A DNA stretch of 64,000 nt, taken from Agrypnia vestita. Lineage: Eukaryota; Arthropoda; Insecta; Trichoptera; Phryganeidae. Location of the stretch: contig JADDOH010002315.1 of NCBI GenBank assembly GCA_016648135.1, positions 1-64,000 of the forward strand, written 5' to 3'. This document shows, piece after piece, positions 54,409 to 64,000 of this stretch (its first letter is position 1; the number at the start of each line of letters is the position of its first letter). The position numbers and the translations under genes were made by a program. The notes below the pieces were generated by a model, which searched no databases, was not told where the DNA came from, and saw only the letters and a list, made by a program, of their open reading frames with translations.

Positions 54409-57400
54409 TAGGGATGGGTCGTCGACGTATTTACCGTCGACGAAACGAGACCGTCCACGTCCATCCATCGACGAGACGATCAACTAGTTGAATTCGTCAA
54501 CTAGTTGACGCGTCAACTTCGTTACGCGGACGTCGCGGACGTTTATCTAAACATCGGGACGATAGTCAACTGTCTACGGTTTGACGCGACGCTGCTCGAC
54601 GGCACAACCGTTGGTTATTTTTATTACGTTAATTTTTAAAATTTAAAGAAGTTCGAAGGAATATAGTTTCGGGGAAAGTAAAACCGCTACTTGTGCTTAT
54701 ATGTAAAAAGAAATATTTTATTATTTATTTGTTTATAGGCTTTTACATATTGTTTTATATACTTCTTTCTATATATAATAAAAGAAGTAGGTATACACAA
54801 AATATCAGGTGTAAGCAGTAAAATATAAATATAAACTACATATATAAGCAGTGAAAGTATCGGGTATAAGCATTAAAATATGAGTATAAAAATTAAAAAT
54901 ATAAAGTACAAAGCAATGTGTGTATAAAAAAATATATTAGGTACACATTATTACATGTGTACAGTGTTATTTGTAAAACAATAATAACCTAGCAGGACTA
55001 TATTCCTGCCTTGATTATGAGTATTATTTTTTGTAAAACGTTGGACTATCACTACACTAACTCAAATCAATTACGAAAAATTCATTCGTTTCAATACAAG
55101 TTAAATAAAATTATAAAAACCTTTACAATTATTTATTATCTATAAATTTATTAATAAATACATAATTTAAAAATACTTTACATTTGAGATGCTATCTAGA
55201 AATTTATTGAAGAATACATCTTTCAAAGTCAGACTTTCACTTTGTGGTGACTTTATTAATAAATAAATATTAGGGATGGGTCATCGACGTATTTACCGTC
55301 GACGAAACGAGACCGTCCACGTCCATCCATCGACGAGACGATCAACTAGTTGAATTCGTCAACTAGTTGACGCGTCAACTTCGTTACGCGGACGTCGCGG
55401 ACGTTCTATCTAAACATCGGGACGATGGTCAACTGTCTACGGTTCAACGCGACGCTTCTCGACGGCTCAACCGTTGGCTATTTTTATGACGTTAATTTTT
55501 AAAATTTAAAGAAGTTCGAAGGAATATAGTTTCGGGGAAAGTAAAACCGCTACTTGTGCTTATATGTAAAAAGAAATATTTTATTATTTATTTGTTTACG
55601 CACATTATAGGCTTTTACATATTGTTTTATATACTTCTTTCTATATATAACAAAGAAAGAAGTAGGTATACACAGCAATATCAGGTGTTAGCAGTAAAAT
55701 ATAAATATAAACTACATATATAAGCAGTGAAAGTATTGGGTATAAGCATTAAAATGTGAATAAATAAAATGGAAGGAAACAATGATTTTGCGTAATAAAG
55801 GCACCAGTTATGAGGTGCGGTAAAAAATACTTTACATTTATTTATTATCTATAAATTTATAAATAAATACATCATTTAAAAATACTTTACATTTGAGATG
55901 TTATATAGAAATTTATTAAAGAATACATCTTTCAAAGTCAGGCTTTCACTTTGTGGTGACATTATTAATAAATAAATATATCTGTATTATTTGTCAACTT
56001 TAGTTTAAGGCTCAATCTGAGAAAAGGAACATTGTTCCCGAAACATGTAAAAAACCAATAAAAAGTGGTGTAAACAAAATTATAATAGATTTATTTTTTT
56101 ATCTATAAAGTTGAAAATAGTGAATTTTTAATAAAAATTAATTAAACCTAAATTCAAGATTATATTACATATATAATAATTAATGTTAGACTCCTGAATA
56201 AAGGACCATAGTTAGGTATAGAAAATTTATTCCCTACAAGTTTTTTTTATCATTTATATGCTAAAGTTGAAAAGTAAGGAAATAATACAATAATTAAATT
56301 TTAGCATCCCTTTTCAGGTAAATATAAGAAGTCGAGATCGATCGAATAAAATATTGATTTTAGAAAAATATCTAGCCGGCCTGTTAATTAATAATAGTTC
56401 AATAAAAAATAAAATAATTAAAGAGAATTGTTTTATTTTATACAGCGTAAAATTGGGAATACACCGAATCGTCGCACGTGACATCACAAAAAATCAAGCA
56501 AAAAAATAATAGATAATAGCTTATTAAGCCTATCTCGCCCTACGCATGTATTCAAATTTCAAATCTCTAGTCGTAGTTCGTGTATACAGATCTGCACTCT
56601 ATGGTAGTGTACTTTAGAGTTGAAATGAAATTACCCGTCGAGCCGTCTATGACGTCTATGGCATCTACAAGTCGACAGCGAGAGATGAGAGAGAAATAAA
56701 CGGAGACGTTTTGTCTTGCTCTCGCTCGTTGCTTTGCATTGCGTTAATCTCGAATCGTCCACCGACCAAGGCGGCGTCTACGAATTTAACTAGTCCATGC
56801 GATAAACGTAAACGGTCGACGCGTCGATGCAACGTCAACGGTTGATTTCAACTAGTCCGTCCATTCAACGCCCATCCCTAATAAATATATCTGTATTATT
56901 TGTCAACTTTAGTTTAAGGCTCAATTTGAGAAAAAGAACATTGTTCCCGAAACATGTAAAAAACCAATAAAAAGTGGTGTAAACAAAATTATAATAGATT
57001 AATTTTTTTATCTACAAAGTTGAAAATAGGGAATTTATAATAAAAATTAATTAAACCTAAATTCAAGATTATATTACATTTACAATAATTAATGTTGGAC
57101 TCCTGAATAAGGACCATAGTTAGATATAGAAATTTTTATTCCCTACAAGTTTGTTTATCATTTATATGCTAAAGTTGAAAAGTAAGGAAATAACACAATA
57201 ATTAAATTTTAGCATCCCTTTTCAGGTAAATATATAAGAAGTCGAGATCGATCGAATAAAATATTGATTTTAGAAAAATATCTAGCCGGCCTATTAATTA
57301 ATAAGAGTTCAATAAAAAATAAAATAATTAAACAGAATTGTTTTATTTTATACGGCGTAAAATTGGGAATTCACCGAATCGTCGCACGTGACATCACAAA

Positions 57401-57791
57401 AAATCAAGTAAAATATAATAGATAATAGCTTATTAAGCCTATCTCGCGCTACGCATGTATTCAAATTTCAAATCTCTAGTCATAGTTCGTGTACACAGAT
57501 CTGCACTCTATGGTAGTGTACTTTAGAGTTGAAATGAAATTACCCGTCGAGCCGTCTATGACGTCTATAGCATCTACAAGTCGACAGCGAGAGAAATAAA
57601 CGGAGACGTTTTGTCTTGCTCTCGCTCGTTGCTTTGCATTGCGTTAATCTCGAATCGTCCACCGACCACGGCGTCCGCTGTCCACCGTCTACGAATTCAA
57701 CTAGTCCATGCGATAAACGTAAACGGTCGACGCGTCGATGCAACGTCAACGGTTGATTTCAACTAGTCCGTCCATTCAACGCCCATCCCTA
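54409..57791. mobile_element. hAT-type non-autonomous element (outer copy)
   Basis: TIR TAGGGATGGG at 54409 and CCCATCCCTA ending 57791, flanked by the exact 8-bp target duplication CTTCTTTG (54401-54408, 57792-57799), the hallmark of hAT elements. Subterminal regions carry repeated palindromes (TCAACTAGTTGA, GTCGACG, CGTCAACTAGTTGACG), possible transposase-binding sites. No transposase frame. A second copy is inserted at 55271-56879, and a piece of the ATACAGGGTGT MITE family is at about 54985-55130. The right end is 70 bp upstream of the hydrolase start codon. Confidence 0.9.
55271..56879. mobile_element. hAT-type element, inner copy nested in its own kind
   Basis: TAGGGATGGG...CCCATCCCTA, 1609 bp, with 8-bp duplication ATAAATAT (55263-55270 and 56880-56887). 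The outer copy's sequence resumes exactly after the duplication (ATCTGTATTATTTGTCAACT), and the inner copy contains the same uninterrupted site at about 55972-55990. The copies are very similar throughout, including a degenerate hammerhead-like core at 56017-56048 and about 56924-56956. Confidence 0.9.
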
Positions 57792-57861
57792 CTTCTTTGA
57801 CATTTGAATTGTTTGAAGTTTGAATCTTTTGCGGAAACCTCTAGTGAAATTGTTTTATTAC

Positions 57862-60800
57862 ATGCTAGACACAATGGATTCATTGAATGAAAAACCCAAT
57901 AAAAGTACCAGTGACAGTAAAAATAATGACACCAGTATGTCAAAATTGAAAGTGCTAGCCTTTCACGGATACCGCCAAAATGGCAATTCCTTCAAAGGAA
58001 AAATTGGTTCATTTCGGAAAACAGTAGCAAAATACGTTGATATAACCTTTTTAACCGCTCCTCATACCGTTAAGCCAGAAGATGGAGATGAAAGTAGTAT
58101 GTTTTTAAATTTTATAGACGAAGTTAAATCAGTTAATGTGGGGGAACAAAATTACCATTTCATTTAACGTGTTGACGGAATTTTTACAGCCATGTATAGA
58201 AAGTTTTAAAAAGAACGAATGTTAATTATCTTCTAGAAATATAGGACACTGACACACGTGTAGAATTATATTGGGGTTGGAGCATTGTAAACTATTGTTA
58301 CTCTGTGGGATCCAACTTCATTCTCTTAGATGACACATATTTTGCACTTGTTTGTTATCATATCTGTCAGATGATAGAATTTCTTCTGGGTTAGTCTGTC
58401 ATTTGTCAATTTTTCACAGCCAGACATTTCAGTGACCGTTATCAAACCAGCCAAGATTATCTATTATAAAATAATACTCTTATAATTCAAATGAAAAACA
58501 GTTGTAAAATATTTTTATAATGTCTTTACTCGCTTTAGTTTTTTACAACTTTTTTTTAGTACAAAATATATGTAAAAATATGATTTTTAGGTGATGATCA
58601 GAGAGGTTGGTGGTTTAATGCTGAAGACCACACTTTTAGTGGCAAGCGTGTCGGTGGGCCAGCCATCGGTTTCACAGATTCTCTTCAGCTTGTTGAAAAG
58701 GTTTTTAAAGAACATGGGCCGTTTCATGGCCTTTTGGGATTTTCACAAGGAGCCTGTCTTGTGGGAATTTTGACTGCCATGCAGCAAAAAGGATGTGAGT
58801 TGAACAAAACTTTTTAATTTACAAATTACATAGATGCCTGTTTGCTCAAATTTGTTTCTAGTTGCTTCTGTGGCAACACATTTAATGTAGTGCAGCAGCA
58901 TAGAAATGTTCTCAGGTTTTCATGGCCGTTCAGAATCTTCTGTGTGTAGTTTACTGGGATATTCTGCCATGCATCCTGACCTCTCCTACTGACGTTTCGG
59001 ATCCCATTGCAGCATCCATCAGGGCTGAGGTGATGAATGTGTGTTGATGTTAAGTTTAAGTGTTGGCTTGCAATACCATACTGAAATCAGGATGTATAAG
59101 TGTTAATGTATTGTGTAGTGATAATGTGTCGGAGATTATATATCTCAAGTACCTCCTTAACCAAGGGTGCGTGGGCTTGGGCTTTCCTAAGATCTTCGGC
59201 TCAAATGCAAAATGGTGGCCCACATCCAGAAAGTGCTCAGCCAATGCTATTTTCCTGATCGGCCGATGCTCTTTTATTATTTTGTTTGTCCCACGCCTGG
59301 TCAAGGAGGCACTCGAGACATATAAACAGCCGGTGAATATTAAAAACCTCGTGTCAGTACTTAACCTAACGCATACTCATCACATCAGCTCTGCAATGGG
59401 ATCCGAAACGTCAGCTGGAGAGGTCAGAAAAACATGGCAGAACGTCCCAGAAAACTACACACAATACAGCAGCATAGGGTCTACACAACTATTAAAAAAG
59501 TTTAGTAAAGCGAATCGTTGTACCTACATACAAATATTTTTATATCTATATCCATACTCTATTAATTGTACCAGATGCGACCCTCATGTTGACATTTTCT
59601 TTAAATGTGGCCCTTTCAAGTTGGACTGCCCTGACATGATAGTCAATCGGAAATGACAGAACTCTCAAATTTTACAAATAAATAGAGAGCCAATTAGAAA
59701 AGACAGATTATGCTGGAAACCTATTTATTAGAAAAATATTTTCGTTTTTCATGTGTATAGGTATTTGGTCTGTAGCCCCTTACCGTCTTTCTTTTGATTT
59801 GTACATGTCTGCCTGCATCCCGCATACTTGAGTCAATGTAATGACATGTCTGACAGCAAATGAATATATATTGCAGGGGCGTACAGTGAGAACAAGAAGC
59901 ATGACTTTTATTTAAACATACATTTGTGAAAAGAATCGAAATTAAATATTTATCTGGCAGAATATTATGAAATATTAAAATCTGAATAATATGTTAATTA
60001 TTATGATAAGAGATATATCTCTTATTTCAGTGTCTTTTCAAAATATATGTTTAGGAAAAAGTCATGCTAATAATTCCGAATGCAAGCCCGTGGTATATTG
60101 CAAGCTTTTTAAAGTATCTACTTTAATAAAAATTATAAAATAACTTACATACTTTATAATGTAAAAATATACATAAATTACGCACCTGGTGTGTGCAAGC
60201 ACATTTTTATCACATGAAGATGTTAGAAGGGAATCCTAATTATGTGTAACAAAATTTTTACAAGCCATTTTTTTTTTTACTCATTATCAAGCATAATTAA
60301 TATGTTATAAAAATCTTTATTATACAGTACCTACTTTTTATTTTCAGTATTACCCTACACATTTAATTTTGCAATTCTCGCATCTGGATTTTGTTCGGGG
60401 AGTCTGGTACATAAATCATTTTATGATGCGGATATCACATTACCAACACTACACATTTTTGGTGAAACGGATAAAGTCATCCCTAAAGGTAGGCATTAAA
60501 ATCTCAATTTTTACCATTCATTTATTTATAACATGATAAATATTAATTTTATGCAATATAAATGCACCCTCCTAAGTAAATCTACTGAACAAAAATGTTT
60601 ATGTCTAAAAATCTGATCTTGTTCTCAACCTCAGTCATATTGCAATGATATTTATATTTATACAAGCCGTAACCTGTCAAAAATGACAGTACTTTTACGT
60701 GTCGGTTCCTAAGAAATTTATTTATTTTATTAAAAAAAAAAAAAACGTAATTCGAAAAAGAAATTTAAAAAAAAAAAAAATACTATTAAAAAGTTATGGA

Positions 60801-63543
60801 CGTTACACAAAGTTTCGCAGATGGACAGACAGACAAACAGACAACGAAATTATTGTAATTGGGATGTGCATACATGTGTAGGGAGTCTCAACAAGAATGC
60901 AAGATTTGATTTTTAAATAAAACATCATTTATTCGGAAAGTACTGATATTTTTATTTTACTATAAAATGCACACATTGTGATTTAAGTGTGGAACACAAT
61001 ATGTATCCAACAAATATGCCCCTTTTGACAAAATTATTGATTACAATTTTCGCATAATTACAGTTCAATTTTGTCGATGATGTGTTAAATCTTCTCTTTG
61101 AGCTTGGGAGTTGTTGTTGGTTTGTTGGCAAATACAAAAGACAAAACCAATGAAAGAAGTCGGACGGCTTAAAATCACTCGATCTCGGTGACCAATTCTG
61201 ATTTCCACCACCTCAAATGGCATGGCCAAGAGATTTTTCTTACAACTCAATTATTCCGCGCGTAGCGTGGCACCGTCCTACCAGTACAACATGCTTCCCA
61301 GACCCATACCACCCAATTAAAGCCACAAAATCTCCATTATCATGTTGTGTCAATACAATGACTGTCAATGCATTGCCGGCCGTAGCAAAAAAATATGTAA
61401 AAAGAAGTACAACCCAACGACTATGCCAGTCTAAAATCCGCATAAAGGCTTCTTAAGGATTTTCTACATTCCAAATCCCCGTATCGATCCATTCAGTCAA
61501 AATTGTACATCATTGCCAAATACAATTTTCTTGGAAAAATTGTCACCCACTTGTCATCACACATATGGAAAATAACTTTTTTAAACTCTATCTTTTTAAT
61601 TTTCTGAGACGCATTTCGCCTTATGAGGGCATTATCATTCTAAATATTTTACATTCAACAACTTGTATTTATATGAAAAGTGTTGAAAAGAGATGCTATA
61701 TTATTTTAAGAATTAATTAAGGTTTTTGTATTTCTGCACGACTCTAAGAAACAATTCTGTTCAAACACTAATGAAAAGTAATACATATAAGGATAGATTT
61801 GCAACTTGATTATAAATGCGATTATTCTTGGTAACAAATTATGTTTGTGCACTAATGATAATTTTGAAACGCGAGGATTCCAGACAGCATTATTCTTAAT
61901 AACAAATATGTTTGAACATTAATGATAATTTTTCAAATTCAGGGATTCCAAATTGGCGTCTCAGACGCTTTTCTGCGTTGGTGATTTGATATGTATGTCT
62001 ATAACAACGAGAAAAATTTACGGCAGAATCAAATCTTTAAAATATTTTTTAGTTACAGGTTATTTGAAAATTTCAAATAGAGGGAATCTTTATATATTTA
62101 CTTGTTCGTTTATGATTTTCTTCTTCTCTAGCTGTTTAAGAAAATTTAATCTAAAGCCTTTAAGTCTCAAAGTGCAATGGAATCAGCGCAGATTAATAAT
62201 TTATTTTATGATACCTCTAATACCTCCAATTTTATACTCTTTTTGGGACATTCGAGAGGTATAAAAGCAAAGGCAGCAATATCCAAAAAAATTTATAAAA
62301 ATGTTTTGAATGCAATCACTGAGGATTACTAGTTTAGAATGTACTGAATTCGAGATTTTATAGGAAATATAGCTCTATCTCATCAAAAATCACGTTTCCA
62401 AATCACTTTTTAAAGCAAAAGCAGCAATATCCACTTCAACCAATCAACCTCCAAGGATGTTTCATGTAACAAAATGGCCGCTTCATACTTCATAGTTTTT
62501 TCTTTTTTTTAGAGTGAAAGTTGATGTCGATTTTAGACTGAAACTTCATAGCAAAGACATCAATATCCACTATTTCGTAGCAAACATATATTTATACACA
62601 TTTGTAATATAATAAGAAAACTGAAACGGAAATTGTTTTTAAAAATCTTAATTCCAATTTTATAGATTCCAGAGAAATTTCCTTGAGTAGTGACAGGTTT
62701 TTTGTATTTATCTCAGAAATAACTCAGTGGGATATTGCTGCTTTTGCTTTTATACCGTTCATTCTACATACATAATATTGTAACAATACAGTAAAAGAGA
62801 TTAAGTACAGAATCCCTCGCAATATCGTCATGATCGTAGAACAATGACGGATGTGCAAAAAATTCCATATTGACTTTTGGATCGTTAAAAAGTGAAAAAA
62901 AGAAGCCATCTAATGGTATATAAAAAATGTATTTTTTTCATTAATTTAACTGTCGTTATACGAAGTCGATACAACGACGGTTCTGATTTGCGATCGTAGA
63001 ACAATGCGGCAGTAAAAACGTTGTTGTACTGCGCTGAGGTTTTAAAGGTACCCACTTTGAATAACTAACCCAAGTTTCAAAGGAAAATCTTTTGTAGTTA
63101 TCGAGCTATGACATATAGTGTCTTTATGTAAATAAACTTCAAACTGCTCTCCTGAAACTTGGGAAAAATCACATGCGTCGTTGTTCTACGATTATGACGA
63201 TATGTCAACGACAACCAAAAGTACGAAAGCTACGACTCGTGACAACATTCATCTACCATGATTAAATGTATTTATTCAAATTAACATAATAGAATATCAT
63301 AGTGAAGTTGAATAATAATTTCCTTTCTTTGTTATAATAATTAAACTTTATATTCCAGAAATGAGTGAAGCCCTGGTAAACATATTTGTTAAGCCATTGG
63401 TCGTAGAACATCCAGGAGGCCACTACCTCGCTTGCTCGGGCTCACTGAAGAATAGTTATAAAGATTTCTTCTGCGACATGGCTGATGAGTTTCTTGACTT
63501 ACCAAATGACAGTGAGGGTGATCACAAGACATCGAGTCATTGA
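57862..63543 (+). CDS. OVCA2/FSH1-family serine hydrolase
   Basis: Small alpha/beta-hydrolase esterase (the insect CG5412/OVCA2 group); human OVCA2 hydrolyses long-chain fatty-acid esters. Exons 57862-58093, 58591-58794, 60348-60488, 63359-63543; phases join to 253 codons. Start: ATG at 57862 (MLDTMDSLNE), with a second in-frame ATG at 57874; the frame is open further upstream but has no earlier ATG. KLKVLAFHGYRQNG at about 29-41 is the oxyanion-hole strand. RGWWFNAEDHTF at about 82-93 is the family signature. GLLGFSQGACL holds the nucleophile Ser129. LHIFGETDKVIP gives Asp187 and VEHPGGHYLAC gives His214, completing the triad. Length is normal for the family. The promoter-proximal hAT insertion ends 70 bp upstream, so the 5' UTR may start in or beside the element. 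Confidence 0.9.
58915..59465 (-). mobile_element. Penelope-like element fragment with GIY-YIG endonuclease tail
   Basis: The minus-strand frame 59304-59056 reads IIKEHRPIRKIALAEHFLDV, GHHFAFEPKILGKP, LRRYLRYIISDTLSLHN, the C-terminal part of the GIY-YIG domain of Penelope-like elements ('R.KEH......KSA.AEH....GH.....KIL....Y..R..REAIEI..H'). It is flanked by inverted arms: GACGTTTCGGATCCCATTGC (58991-59010) and GCAATGGGATCCGAAACGTC (about 59394-59413). On the minus strand the left arm has CTGATGG, hairpin, CGAAACGTC (59022-58991), hammerhead-like. Lies in intron 2 of the hydrolase. Confidence 0.7.
61600..61645 (-). mobile_element. Short hammerhead-like terminal relic
   Basis: The minus strand reads TGATAATGCCCTCATAAGGC then GAAATGCGTCTCAG: a core of order UGAUAA, hairpin GCC/GGC, GAAA, GCGUC. 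The first core base and stem I are not convincing. No other part of an element was identified nearby. Confidence 0.35.
62258..62756. mobile_element. MITE with GGTATAAAAGCAAAGGCAGC termini
   Basis: GGTATAAAAGCAAAGGCAGC, continuing AATATCC, and the inverse of GGATATTGCTGCTTTTGCTT...TATACC bound 499 bp. Two internal direct copies of the terminal motif are present (AAAGCAAAAGCAGCAATATC at about 62412, AGACATCAATATCCAC at about 62557). Related to 8413-8680. Last intron of the hydrolase gene. Confidence 0.75.
62822..63203. mobile_element. MITE with ATATCGTCATGATCGTAGAA termini
   Basis: 62822-62849 (ATATCGTCATGATCGTAGAA, continuing CAATGACG) and 63176-63203 are inverted with few mismatches. The motif ATCGTAGAACAAT recurs inside at about 62993. 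No open frame; last intron of the hydrolase gene. Confidence 0.7.
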
Positions 63544-63596
63544 AAAAATGCACTCAAATAATTCAATTACTTAATTCACGCCAAGACTATTCCGAT

Positions 63597-63950
63597 GGTC
63601 CCTACGTATACTGTCAAGTCTGCAAAAATTTAATTTTGGTATTACTATCTACATAAACATTACAGCTTAATGTAATTACTCTTTAAGAATTTTAATAAAA
63701 CTTTCAATACTTCCCGTCGGCAGTCTATAAGCGAGAGCTGGATATTTGTAGGGAAAGGGACATTAAGATATGAATAATGTTAAAAAAAAAACCTTTATAC
63801 ATGCTCTTTTTAACAATTTTTTTTTTAAAACATTGTTCAATTCTATTGTCTTCTATATACAAGTTATATTGTCCAAAAATATAAGGTCGCTTTGATTGTT
63901 TAAGAAAGTAAAATGAAAAAATATTTTTTGCAGATTCGATAGTATATAAA
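63597..63950. mobile_element. MITE, CGGTCCCTACGTATACTGTC family, beside the hydrolase stop
   Basis: GGTCCCTACGTATACTGTCA at 63597 and TTTTTTGCAGATTCGATAGT at about 63927-63948 match the 38187-38435 element; the right TIR is eroded. It starts only about 54 bp after the hydrolase stop and contains an AATAAA at 63694-63699, so the hydrolase transcript probably ends within it. Confidence 0.65.
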
Positions 63951-64000
63951 TCACTTAGCTGGTCTAATTTGTACTGTTTATTATTATACTTAACAGTAAA

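Noticed and set aside
57820..57861. In-frame extension of the hydrolase upstream of the ATG
   Set aside because: It begins with TTG and has no ATG; ATG at 57862 is the first possible start.
61217..61456. Overlapping open frames on both strands (79 aa plus, 67 aa minus)
   Set aside because: Locally less AT-rich and may be a mobile-element relic, but I recognise no domain and there is no start or splice support.

Overview
The window is AT-rich, intron-rich animal DNA, almost certainly from an insect with a repeat-laden genome. The evidence is spliceosomal introns of 0.1-5 kb, the gene families present, and the mobile elements (Penelope-like elements, LINEs, Tc1/mariner, pogo, piggyBac, PIF/Harbinger and hAT-type miniature elements). 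The order cannot be fixed from the sequence alone. Well over a third of the window shows recognisable repeat structure.

Four host genes can be read. (1) Minus strand, 18634 down to at least 3847: the first eight coding exons of a major-facilitator transporter of the insect SV2-like family; its 3' end lies beyond the left edge. (2) Minus strand, 22565-21285: an intronless gene for the large subunit of DNA primase with all four iron-sulfur cysteines, and with E2F-like and DRE-like sites just upstream. (3) Plus strand, 25203-48419: a ten-exon gene for a TMUB1/2-type transmembrane ubiquitin-like protein, 470 codons spread over 23 kb because its introns are full of transposons. (4) Plus strand, 57862-63543: a four-exon OVCA2/FSH1-family serine hydrolase with a readable Ser-Asp-His triad. 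All splice phases I derived agree across each gene. Genes 1 and 2 are transcribed leftward and genes 3 and 4 rightward, so primase and TMUB are divergent.

The rest is mobile-element archaeology. 1-560 is a minisatellite. 4.9-15.8 kb holds Penelope-like terminal repeats carrying hammerhead-ribozyme-like cores, a transposase fragment, a large foldback flanked by a 43-bp direct repeat, LINE tails and several MITEs, all in introns of gene 1. 25-48 kb (introns of gene 3) holds a tRNA-derived SINE, MITEs of at least seven families, a near-full CR1/Jockey-like LINE (38.6-42.3 kb), a second antisense LINE fragment and a piggyBac-type MITE. 48.4-57.8 kb is intergenic and ends in a hAT-type element inserted inside another copy of itself, whose right end lies 70 bp upstream of the hydrolase start codon.

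The most interesting signals are: (a) repeated hammerhead-like cores (CUGANGA / stem / GAAAC / GUH) in several distinct terminal-repeat families, one pair showing a compensatory base change; (b) a LINE whose ORF1 and ORF2 are in one frame separated only by UGA CUA G, the known leaky-stop context; (c) the self-nested hAT element at a promoter; (d) two unrelated-looking DNA transposons that have each kept only the N-terminal DNA-binding domain of a transposase.
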